DNA of 64,000 nt from Bacteroidales bacterium. Lineage in GTDB: Bacteria; Bacteroidota; Bacteroidia; Bacteroidales; Muribaculaceae. Shown in pieces: positions 53,103 to 61,299 of the stretch (position 1 is the stretch's first letter; each line of letters starts with the position of its first letter). Below the pieces are notes generated by a model. That model ran no database searches. It saw only the letters and a program-made list of their open reading frames with translations, and was not told the DNA's origin. Made by a program: the position numbers and the translations under genes. Where the stretch lies: the NCBI GenBank assembly GCA_015061005.1, contig SUXJ01000002.1, positions 124,001 through 188,000 of the forward strand. Reading direction: 5' to 3'.

Positions 53103-54914
53103 ATGCAAGCGCTAATTTTAGCAGCCGGTATGGGTCGTCGCTTAGGAGAATTTACTTCAGAAAACACCAAATGCATGCTTGAAGTAAATGGAGTTCGGCT
53201 CATCGACAGAATGCTTCAGCAATTAGATTCATTACCTTTAAATCGAATCATAATCGTTGTTGGCTACGCTGCGGACAATCTGAAAAAATATATCTCACAG
53301 AACCATTCTGAGAAAAATATTATCTTCATAGAAAATCCGATATACGATAAGACAAACAACATATACTCACTATGGCTTGCAGGAGATTTGATGAAAGAAG
53401 ATGACACTCTGCTTCTTGAATCCGACTTGATTGTTGATGACAAAGTAATACGCGCCGCCTATGAAAGCGATTACCCAAATGTCGCCTTAGTTTCAAAATA
53501 TCAAACGTGGAATGACGGCACTATGGTGCGTATTGACAATGACTGTAAGATAGTAAACTTTATTCCCAAAAAGGCATTTAAATATTCAGAAACCGAGTTC
53601 TATTATAAGACAGTAAACATCTACAAATTCTCCAAGGAATTTATTCTTAATATCTATTTGCCATTTTTAGATGCTTACATAAAAGTATTGGGAGAAAACG
53701 AATACTACGAACAAGTTCTTCGAGTAATTACTCTGATTGATTCTTGTGACCTGAAAGCTCTTCCGATAACCGGAATGAACTGGTATGAAATAGATGATGT
53801 GCAAGACCTTAGAATAGCTGAAACGATTTTTGCAGAGCCAAAGGACAGGCTTCAGAAGATGCAAAACAGCTATGGCGGATATTGGCGTTATCCATCGGTT
53901 CTGGATTTTTGTTATCTCGTGAATCCCTATTTCCCTCAGCCGAAAATGCTTGATGAGATGAAAGCCAATTTCGACGCCCTACTATGCAATTATCCCTCCG
54001 GAATGGGCGTAAACTCTCTGCTCGCCGCAAAATATTTCGGGCTAAGTGCGGAATTGGTGGTTGTTGGTAATGGTGCTGCTGAAATTATCCGCAGCCTCAT
54101 GTCGAGCATTGAAGGGAAGGTCGGTGTTATATACCCCACATTTGAGGAATATCCAAACCGACTGAGTAATGACAAGATTGTTAAATTCACTCCGAATAAT
54201 CCGGATTTCTCATATACTGAAGATGATGTTATCAAGTACTTCACATCAAATCCTGTTGATTGTTTGCTCATAATCAATCCGGATAATCCTTCGGGTAATT
54301 TAATCAAACGCACGGGCTTAAATAAGCTAACTGAATGGGCTCGAGAAAATAACATCAGACTCATTATTGATGAAAGCTTTATTGATTTTGCAGATAACGC
54401 AGAGCAAATAACCTTGCTTAGCAACGAATTCTTGCGCAAGAATCCTTCTCTGTGTATTGTTAAATCCATTTCCAAAAGCTACGGTGTTCCCGGACTTAGA
54501 CTTGGAATATTGGCAAGTGCAGACCAAAATCTGATTAAAGAATTAAAGAAAGACCTTGCAATTTGGAACATCAACTCGTTTGCAGAGTTCTATATGCAAA
54601 TCTTTAATAAATATGAAAAGGACTATACTCGTGCATGCGAAAAATTCCGAGCAGAGCGCGAGCTTTTCCGCCAAGAATTGGAGCAAATTCCGTGGCTCAG
54701 AGTTATCCCCTCGCAAGCTAATTATTTCCTTTGCGAACTTACCGGCATATCCTCAGCGGACCTCGCACTCAAGCTCATGACCGACCATAATATCCTCATC
54801 AAAGACTGCTCATCAAAGAAGGGCTTTGGTTCAGATGGACGACAATATGTGCGCATAGCCATTCGCGACCGCCACGACAATACAAAACTCGTATCAGCCC
54901 TCAAATCTCTATGA
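53103..54914 (+). CDS. Fusion of LicC-like cytidylyltransferase and HisC/CobD-like PLP enzyme
   Basis: 603 residues in two domains. Residues 1-245: sugar/choline-phosphate nucleotidyltransferase fold, with LILAAGMGRRLGEFT, K23 in TKCMLEVNG, ESDLIVDD (about 106-113) and NWYEIDDVQDL (227-236), close to LicC enzymes that make CDP-choline. Residues 255-603: fold-type I PLP enzyme of the HisC/CobD branch, with VVVGNGAAEIIRSL, NPDNPSGN (392-399), D423 in IIDESF, PLP Lys K458 in SISKSYGVPGLRLG. I infer one protein that both forms an amino-alcohol phosphate (by transamination or by decarboxylating a phospho-amino acid) and activates it with CTP. Its stop overlaps the next start, opening a four-gene operon ending in licD. 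Confidence 0.85.
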   Translation: MQALILAAGMGRRLGEFTSENTKCMLEVNGVRLIDRMLQQLDSLPLNRIIIVVGYAADNLKKYISQNHSEKNIIFIENPIYDKTNNIYSLWLAGDLMKEDDTLLLESDLIVDDKVIRAAYESDYPNVALVSKYQTWNDGTMVRIDNDCKIVNFIPKKAFKYSETEFYYKTVNIYKFSKEFILNIYLPFLDAYIKVLGENEYYEQVLRVITLIDSCDLKALPITGMNWYEIDDVQDLRIAETIFAEPKDRLQKMQNSYGGYWRYPSVLDFCYLVNPYFPQPKMLDEMKANFDALLCNYPSGMGVNSLLAAKYFGLSAELVVVGNGAAEIIRSLMSSIEGKVGVIYPTFEEYPNRLSNDKIVKFTPNNPDFSYTEDDVIKYFTSNPVDCLLIINPDNPSGNLIKRTGLNKLTEWARENNIRLIIDESFIDFADNAEQITLLSNEFLRKNPSLCIVKSISKSYGVPGLRLGILASADQNLIKELKKDLAIWNINSFAEFYMQIFNKYEKDYTRACEKFRAERELFRQELEQIPWLRVIPSQANYFLCELTGISSADLALKLMTDHNILIKDCSSKKGFGSDGRQYVRIAIRDRHDNTKLVSALKSL

Positions 54915-55816
54915 AAATTATTTCTTCTGTAGATATTAATAATTTGGGGTTGGATCCTGTTCAAAGTGTTGAATGGGTACGAGAAGCGTTTCTACTTAAA
55001 GAACGATGTCAGCTTCCTCCCAAAATATCATTGCATCCACGCGACAACGACTTCATCAATACAATGCCGTGTATCTTACCTGAAGAATATCACACCTATG
55101 GATGTAAAGTTGTGAGCAGAGTAAGCGGAACAACCCCGTCACTTAAAAGCAAACTACTGGTATGCGACACCAATACCGGAATTATGACAGCACTTATTGA
55201 CGCTGAGTGGATAACGTCACGCCGGACTGGTGCAGTTGCTGCATTGGCAATCAACACATTGCGTCATTCAAAGGCAAAAATCTATTCATTTTTGGGACTC
55301 GGTGTCATCGGTCACGCCACGCTGGATTGCTTTTTAGCAACAAATACCGATAGCAAGATAATTGTGAGACTACTTCGCTACAAGGATCATGCTCAGCGCA
55401 CCATAGAGAGATATAGTAGTTCCCCAAACGTTTCATTTGAAATTGCAGATACAATTGAGCAATTGGTTGATGGTGCTGATGTTGTCGTTTCATGCATTAC
55501 CTACGCTGATGGTCTGCTTGTCAATGACGTAACTCTATTTAAACCCGGCGTGTTAGTCGTTCCGGTTCACACTCGGGGATTTCAGAATTGCGACACTATC
55601 TTTGACAAAGTTTTCGCAGATGACACCGGCCATGTAAGTAATTTCAAATATTTCAAAGAGTTCCGTGCATACGATGAAATAAGCAATGTCCTCGCCGGTA
55701 AAAATCCGGGACGTCAAAACGATAATGAACGCATCTTGTCATATAACATCGGCTTGGGACTGCACGACATATACTTCGCTCATAAAATATTAAATCTTAT
55801 TGACAGAACACAATAA
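54911..55816 (+). CDS. Ornithine cyclodeaminase / mu-crystallin family dehydrogenase-like protein
   Basis: 301 residues. The family pattern is clear: GCKVVSRVSGTTPSLKSKLLVCDTNTGIMTALIDAEWITSRRTGAVAALA, then a Rossmann motif FLGLGVIGHATLDCFL and the DGADVVVSCITYADGLLV segment. Members include ornithine cyclodeaminase, alanine dehydrogenase, ketimine reductase and SbnB-type enzymes, so it likely performs an NAD(P)-linked step on an amino or imino acid. Overlaps the fusion gene by four bases and precedes the flippase by two, so it belongs to the same pathway. Substrate unknown. Confidence 0.82.
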   Translation: MKIISSVDINNLGLDPVQSVEWVREAFLLKERCQLPPKISLHPRDNDFINTMPCILPEEYHTYGCKVVSRVSGTTPSLKSKLLVCDTNTGIMTALIDAEWITSRRTGAVAALAINTLRHSKAKIYSFLGLGVIGHATLDCFLATNTDSKIIVRLLRYKDHAQRTIERYSSSPNVSFEIADTIEQLVDGADVVVSCITYADGLLVNDVTLFKPGVLVVPVHTRGFQNCDTIFDKVFADDTGHVSNFKYFKEFRAYDEISNVLAGKNPGRQNDNERILSYNIGLGLHDIYFAHKILNLIDRTQ

Positions 55817-55818
55817 GA

Positions 55819-57264
55819 ATGGCTGAGGAACAACAGATAGAAAGCAGAAAGGCGGTGACCGGCGTCGTTTGGGCATCGGTTGACCAATTCACAACCATGG
55901 GGCTTCAGTTCATATCGAATCTGATTTTGGCCCGATTGTTACTGCCTTCCGACTATGGAGCAGTAGCCATGCTATCCATCTTTCTGGTTGTATCTAATAC
56001 TCTCATAGACGGAGGATTCGGCAATGCACTAATTCAGAAAAAGAACCCGAGTCAAGCCGACTACTCTACAATATTCTTTTGGAACCTTGCACTTTCCTCC
56101 TTCCTCTATGCAATTCTTTTCATTTTTGCACCACTTATTGCTCGATTCTATGACTTGCCGGAACTTTGCAATGTGTTGCGTATCAACGGAACTATTCTTA
56201 TAATTAATTCATTTCTGCTGATACCTAACAACCGACTTCGCAAACAATTTGCTTTCAAGAAACTCGCCATTGTCAATATCAGTTCATACATTATTGCAGC
56301 CGGCTTGGCAATCTGGATGGCAAAATCCGGATTCGGTGTATACGCTCTCGTGGCTATGCATCTTGCCGGAGGATCATTTGCGGCTATCTTTCTGTTTATC
56401 GTGGCTCGATGGGTACCATCACTAACTTTCTCAATCGATTCATTCAGAAAACTTTTTAGTTTCGGTGGCTATATGTTAGCCGCATCATTACTGCAAGATA
56501 TATGTAAAAACTTGCAAAATCTAATTATTGGCAAGCATTACAATAGCACGCAACTCGGCTTGTATGCACAAGCACAAAAATTAGACCAAATTCCAAGCTA
56601 CACACTACCTCAGATATTAGTCAAGGTTATGTTCCCATTATACAGCAGCATGCAAGATAACAAAGCGAAAATGGGAAGCGTGCTCATGATGAATATGCGA
56701 ATAATCGCATTGTGGATTTTTCCGCTTATGTCAGTTCTGATTATCGGCTCAAAGTCAATCTTTCTTCTTCTGTACGGGCAACGTTGGCTCGATGCAGTGC
56801 CCTACTTTCAGATTCTCTGCGTTGGCGGATTCTTCGTATGCTTGCAGAACGTCACGTTCTATGCCGTTGCTGCCGTTGGCAAGAGTCGAGCTCTATTTGC
56901 ATGGAGTTGGGTAAAATGGCTCACACTTTTTGCCCTGCTTATGATTGGTATGAACCTTTCCATGAAAGGACTCTTGTGGTGTATGGTTCTCAGTAACGTT
57001 AATATCTTTTTTATAAATGTATATTTATCAGGCAAACACGTCAACACCGGGATCTTACCTCTCATGACCAATTTATTACCAACAATATTCTGCACTGCAA
57101 CTGCATGGGCTTCCACACAATTAATAGCCACAATTGCTTCTGACAATGATATTATACTTTGTATCTCATTCCTAATTGTTTACGTCTCTACGGCAATCCT
57201 TTTCAAACTTAAAGGAGTTAAGGAATCAGGAATAATCATAAATAAACTACTTCATCGCAACTAA
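55819..57264 (+). CDS. Wzx-type flippase (lipopolysaccharide/polysaccharide exporter)
   Basis: A 481-residue MOP-superfamily membrane protein of the PST/WzxC branch, about 12-14 helices. Start: AVTGVVWASVDQFTTMGLQFISNLILARLLLPSDYGAVAMLSIF, then GFGNALIQKKNPSQADYSTIFFWNL, a typical WzxC pattern. It moves lipid-linked glycans across the inner membrane. Placement between the nucleotide-activating genes and licD suggests it moves the glycan that LicD modifies. Ends three bases before the licD-family start. Confidence 0.9.
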   Translation: MAEEQQIESRKAVTGVVWASVDQFTTMGLQFISNLILARLLLPSDYGAVAMLSIFLVVSNTLIDGGFGNALIQKKNPSQADYSTIFFWNLALSSFLYAILFIFAPLIARFYDLPELCNVLRINGTILIINSFLLIPNNRLRKQFAFKKLAIVNISSYIIAAGLAIWMAKSGFGVYALVAMHLAGGSFAAIFLFIVARWVPSLTFSIDSFRKLFSFGGYMLAASLLQDICKNLQNLIIGKHYNSTQLGLYAQAQKLDQIPSYTLPQILVKVMFPLYSSMQDNKAKMGSVLMMNMRIIALWIFPLMSVLIIGSKSIFLLLYGQRWLDAVPYFQILCVGGFFVCLQNVTFYAVAAVGKSRALFAWSWVKWLTLFALLMIGMNLSMKGLLWCMVLSNVNIFFINVYLSGKHVNTGILPLMTNLLPTIFCTATAWASTQLIATIASDNDIILCISFLIVYVSTAILFKLKGVKESGIIINKLLHRN

Positions 57265-57267
57265 ATA

Positions 57268-58083
57268 ATGATTTCTACTGAACTGCAAGCCGAATTGCGC
57301 GCCAAATTTAACCCCGATGGTTCCGATCTGCGCCGCCATCAAATGCGAATGCTCGAAATGCTCAAACACATCGATAAGGTGTGTCAAGACAATAATATCA
57401 CTTATTGGCTTTCGTCTGGCACATGTCTTGGCGCTGTACGTCATGGAGGCTTTATCCCATGGGATGACGATGTAGATATTGAAATGCTTGCTCCTGACTA
57501 TGAACGCTTGCGAAAAATTATAATCAACAATCCTGAGTTACCATTCACATGGCATGATAGCTTAAATGATCCTAAATTTTATGCTGCGTTCGCCAAATTG
57601 AGAGATAAAAAATCATCAATAATTGAAAACAATCCATGGAATGAGCACTATAACCAACATGGAATTTATATTGACGTATTTCGCCTATATCCCTCAGGAA
57701 TGAAAAAATTGGAGCAAGTAGCCAATTGGTATCATCATAAGTTCGTCTTCGGAATTGCTAAGCGCAAATCCCCGTTACTAAGCAAATATGCCATTAAAGT
57801 AACATATTGGATAATGGAAAGAGTTGTTTCACCTGCATGTCGCACTCTAACCAAACTTAATGCCAAGGAACTACTTCGCCACAGAATAGGTACGGAATTT
57901 ATTAAGCCGCGCTATGTTAAAGACGTTGAGCGCACCATAAGAGTACCCTTTGAGGACACGAAAATGCCAATACCTGAGGGTTACGATAACTATCTCACTC
58001 ATCTTTATGGCGATTACCTCAGAATTCCGCAAATCGATGAAATTACAGAGCCTCACACTCGAAACATCACTTATTTTGACTAA
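57268..58083 (+). CDS. LicD family phosphotransferase
   Basis: 271 residues. The LicD signature is at about residues 45-75: YWLSSGTCLGAVRHGGFIPWDDDVDIEML, where the acidic residues bind metal; KFYAAFAKLRDKKSS and HGIYIDVFRLYP follow as in the family. LicD proteins transfer phosphocholine or similar groups from a CDP carrier to sugars. This should be the last enzyme of the cassette. The gene ends 17 bases into the 3' end of the convergent transglycosylase gene (58067-58083). Confidence 0.9.
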   Translation: MISTELQAELRAKFNPDGSDLRRHQMRMLEMLKHIDKVCQDNNITYWLSSGTCLGAVRHGGFIPWDDDVDIEMLAPDYERLRKIIINNPELPFTWHDSLNDPKFYAAFAKLRDKKSSIIENNPWNEHYNQHGIYIDVFRLYPSGMKKLEQVANWYHHKFVFGIAKRKSPLLSKYAIKVTYWIMERVVSPACRTLTKLNAKELLRHRIGTEFIKPRYVKDVERTIRVPFEDTKMPIPEGYDNYLTHLYGDYLRIPQIDEITEPHTRNITYFD

Positions 58084-59029
58084 TCCATGCTTTATTAAAA
58101 GTGCTCATTTTTACGGATGATCGTTTTAATGATGCACTTGTGGGTATCTTAATGACGTATGTTTTGCCGGCTTTATTTGTCAACTTTTTAGCTCTTATCC
58201 ATGGATTATGCGTACGTAAAGTAGCGTAGCTCATGCCATGTTCCTTTGCCCAAACCGCCCAATCCTCAACCGGTCCGGTAATAGTAATTGTCTTATAGGA
58301 ATAAGGTTGATATAGCTGATATTCTCTTAACTGAAAGCCATACTTTGTGGGATTCTCGAGTATCATCTTCATTGCTATCATTCTGAAGGGATATCTCTGA
58401 GTCTCCTCAACGAGCCATAAATCAAGAGCATTATCTTGTAACTGGGATTCTAATTCCTTCGATATTCTTGCAGTGCCGGCATTATAGCTTGCCGCAACTG
58501 TTGACCAATTGCCATACAAGGCATAGGCCTTTTTTATATATCGACACGCTGCTTGAGTTTCTTTCTCGGGGTCATAACGTTCATCAACTTCATCGCTAAC
58601 CTCAAGTCCATATTGCTTTGCTGTTGCAGGCATAAACTGCCATATACCAACAGCACCTGCAGGAGATTTCGCACTTGGATTTAGAAAACTCTCAATACAT
58701 GCCAAATATAAAAAATCCTCATGAACTCCATTCTGCGTAAGAATAGGCTGCAACATCGGAAAATACCGATTAGCCCTCTTGATAGTCAAAAGTGTATTTC
58801 CATGCGTATAGACCATTGAGGTGAGTTCACGGTCTAATCGCTCATACATACTCACATCATCAAGGTTAATGACTTCACCGGCAAAAGAATACGACAATGG
58901 AATCTCGGGATTTATAACGCTATGAAAGCCCGAAACGGGGCATTCCGGAAACACATAGAAATTACCGGCTCCAAGTATTGCTGCAGCACAAAGCACTGCC
59001 GATTTGATTATATTATATCTTTTCGCCAT
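58067..59029 (-). CDS. Lytic transglycosylase (SLT domain, MltD-like)
   Basis: 320 residues from ATG 59029 (MAKRYNIIKSAVLCAAAILGAG, N-terminal membrane or signal segment); upstream in-frame codons lie inside upp. The SLT core has the catalytic Glu in LACIESFLNPSAKSPAGAVGIWQFMPATAKQYGL and AASYNAGTARI. The C-terminal part (MSYATLRTHNPWIRAKKLTNKAGKTYVIKIP) resembles a single degenerate LysM repeat. It cuts peptidoglycan in the periplasm. Starts within the end of upp by 17 bases. Confidence 0.9.
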   Translation of the reverse strand: MAKRYNIIKSAVLCAAAILGAGNFYVFPECPVSGFHSVINPEIPLSYSFAGEVINLDDVSMYERLDRELTSMVYTHGNTLLTIKRANRYFPMLQPILTQNGVHEDFLYLACIESFLNPSAKSPAGAVGIWQFMPATAKQYGLEVSDEVDERYDPEKETQAACRYIKKAYALYGNWSTVAASYNAGTARISKELESQLQDNALDLWLVEETQRYPFRMIAMKMILENPTKYGFQLREYQLYQPYSYKTITITGPVEDWAVWAKEHGMSYATLRTHNPWIRAKKLTNKAGKTYVIKIPTSASLKRSSVKMSTFNKAWISQNK

Positions 59030-59666
59030 AAGCCAAATCTCCGGCATCGCCCAAGCCGGGCACAATGTATGAATGATCATTAATTGTCGGATCAATTGCA
59101 CCGCACCAAATTGTAGTGATATCACTCGGGAAGGTCTTTTTGACATAATCAACAGCAACGTCGGAGGCGATAACAGAAGCCACGTGTATCCTCGCCGGTG
59201 TGCCCTTGGTCAATAGTGCCCTATAACTTAATTCCATCGACGTTCCTGTGGCAAGCATCGGATCACACAGAATTAGTGTCTTCCCATTAAGATCCGGCGA
59301 TGCGATATATTCAATGAAAACATCAAAATTCTCCTCATCAGTATACTTTCTAAATGCAGACACAAAGGCATTTTGCGCATGATCAAAGTAATTTAAAAAT
59401 CCTTGATGAAATGGCAGACCCGCACGAAATATAGTAGCAAGCACAATATCTTCTCCTATTGCTTGACACTGACAGGGTGCCAACGGCGTCTTTATCTCAC
59501 ACTTATTGAATACTATAGTCTTTGAAATTTCATAAGCCATAATTTCGCCAATGCGCTCAAGATTTCTGCGAAAACGCAGCATATCATTATGCACATTAAC
59601 ATCACGCAGTTCCATCATGAACTGACTCACCAGAGAATTCTGTTCCGCAAAATTTATTACTCGCAT
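59013..59666 (-). CDS. upp: Uracil phosphoribosyltransferase
   Basis: Salvages uracil to UMP with PRPP. 217 residues from ATG 59666 (MRVINFAEQNSLVSQFM), four bases past the stop of the barrel gene; a longer frame from 59690 would overlap that gene. The PRPP loop is GKTLILCDPMLATGTSMELSY, with ATIFRAGLPFHQG and the uracil-site YIVPGLGDAGDLAYG at the end. Product of prs near 32 kb is its cosubstrate. Confidence 0.95.
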   Translation of the reverse strand: MRVINFAEQNSLVSQFMMELRDVNVHNDMLRFRRNLERIGEIMAYEISKTIVFNKCEIKTPLAPCQCQAIGEDIVLATIFRAGLPFHQGFLNYFDHAQNAFVSAFRKYTDEENFDVFIEYIASPDLNGKTLILCDPMLATGTSMELSYRALLTKGTPARIHVASVIASDVAVDYVKKTFPSDITTIWCGAIDPTINDHSYIVPGLGDAGDLAYGEKI

Positions 59667-59670
59667 TACA

Positions 59671-61299
59671 TTAGAATTTATATGTTGCACCTACCATGGC
59701 CACAATGCCTTGTGATGGCATTGACGGACCAAGATACCATTTTTTATTCAGTATATTTTCAACATTGGCTTTCACCGACCATTGTGTATTAATAGCATAC
59801 TGGGCGTTTGCCGAAAGATTATGTATATTCAACAAATTCAAGTCTCCAACAAGAAGAACCTTGGAACGGTTTGTTCTCAAATTATAACTTACGGAAACTT
59901 CAAGCGGTTTAATCGGACGAACCTTCACTTGTGCGATAAGATTGAATTTGGCATGATCTCGCCAAAAAGCATATCCCCGACTATAATTCCCTTTGGGTGA
60001 CTGAGCTATTTCTGCCTTAACATTCAGTGACACGAACTGTCGATAATCATATCCTAATGTTAATCCTCCATGCGCGCCTTGAATATCAACCTGCGACATT
60101 TCACCGGTGACTATCGACGGAAGATACCAATCCTTACCGACTACATAACCGCCATACAAACCTATTGACGCACCATTCCACGGTCCAAAAGTCAGACCTG
60201 CATCAGCTACATACAGCCGAGAGAATCCCGCATCGAATTGAGGCAACAAATAGGCCTGTTCATTATAGAGTAGAGAACGATTATTATCATCCATGCGACC
60301 ATAAATGTTTGCCCAAATTCCAATATAATTTATCGGCTGCCAAAATAGCTTAACTTCCGGAGCAATAAGAAAATTTTTCGATGCTTTGCAGTTACCGGTC
60401 TTAATATCAACGTTTAATGCAACTGACACTGTCAAATTTGAGTCAGCGTACTCATATTTGGGTTTAAAATTGACAATTCCCTTATGACCTACAATTGTCG
60501 AATTAACAAGACTTGCCCCCAAATCAAGGCTCCATGTTGACCTCTGATTACAAAGCCAATTCACACTGCCACGCAACTTACCGCCGTTATTTGCCATGTT
60601 CTTAGCAAAGGCAATCATATTATATTCCCCGAAAATTGAATAGTTAAGACTGCCCGATTGACCGTTCCATAATGCATCTACTTTCATCAAATTTGCATTG
60701 ATGTCTGAAACGTTGACAACAGCAGTAGGAATGTCTAAAATCGGGAAATTATACCCTGAAAAACTATAAAAAATGGAGGACTTCAACTCTCCGGCATTAC
60801 CCTCGGGCTTCCAGGTTGAATTTGCCCCGATGAGTACTGTATTTCTATGTATGTTGACTTTATCATCGTATATATGTCGAAAATTGGTGAAATGAGAATT
60901 ATAATTCATCCCATTAAACTGCATATATCCGTCTAAGGTCAAATCTGATTTTTCAATAAACCTGTAGCCGGCCGATGCATTCAGATTATAAACGGGACCA
61001 TAACCTAAAGAAGCATAACCTCTCATTTGAGATCTCTTCACGTCAACCAAATAATCTGCAGGCTCCAACTGAGAGAAATGAGGAGTCAACTCCGATGGCG
61101 AAAACATCAGCGAGGGAATCAATCGTGCCTGCCTAATCTCAGGCAGCATCACGGTTGGGTGCAATCGTATTTTTGATGCGGAATTCTCCTCAGGCACAAT
61201 TTCATGAGTTACAGAAATCTCCGTTTTAAGGGCTTGGGCGCCTACTGTAATTACACTGCCAATCAATAATGACGCAGCTATTATATTTCGAATAATCAT
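59671..61299 (-). CDS. TonB-dependent-receptor-like outer-membrane beta barrel
   Basis: 542 residues with signal peptide (ASLLIGSVITVGAQA). No clear plug or TonB box; after a ~70-residue N-terminal part, the sequence is a run of beta strands (RGYASLGYGPVYNLNASAGYRF, WSLDLGASLVNSTIVG, SIGLYGGYVVGKDWYLP) and ends WSVKANVENILNKKWYLGPSMPSQGIVAMVGATYKF, the classic last strands of TonB receptors. A plug-less barrel, likely an assembly partner or porin. ATGA overlap with the upstream TPR gene suggests the two work together. Confidence 0.8.
   Translation of the reverse strand: MIIRNIIAASLLIGSVITVGAQALKTEISVTHEIVPEENSASKIRLHPTVMLPEIRQARLIPSLMFSPSELTPHFSQLEPADYLVDVKRSQMRGYASLGYGPVYNLNASAGYRFIEKSDLTLDGYMQFNGMNYNSHFTNFRHIYDDKVNIHRNTVLIGANSTWKPEGNAGELKSSIFYSFSGYNFPILDIPTAVVNVSDINANLMKVDALWNGQSGSLNYSIFGEYNMIAFAKNMANNGGKLRGSVNWLCNQRSTWSLDLGASLVNSTIVGHKGIVNFKPKYEYADSNLTVSVALNVDIKTGNCKASKNFLIAPEVKLFWQPINYIGIWANIYGRMDDNNRSLLYNEQAYLLPQFDAGFSRLYVADAGLTFGPWNGASIGLYGGYVVGKDWYLPSIVTGEMSQVDIQGAHGGLTLGYDYRQFVSLNVKAEIAQSPKGNYSRGYAFWRDHAKFNLIAQVKVRPIKPLEVSVSYNLRTNRSKVLLVGDLNLLNIHNLSANAQYAINTQWSVKANVENILNKKWYLGPSMPSQGIVAMVGATYKF

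Noticed and set aside
53103-54914. Phosphonate (PntC-like) pathway for the fusion protein
   Set aside because: PntC fusions use a different class of aminotransferase, and no PEP mutase or phosphonopyruvate decarboxylase is in the window.
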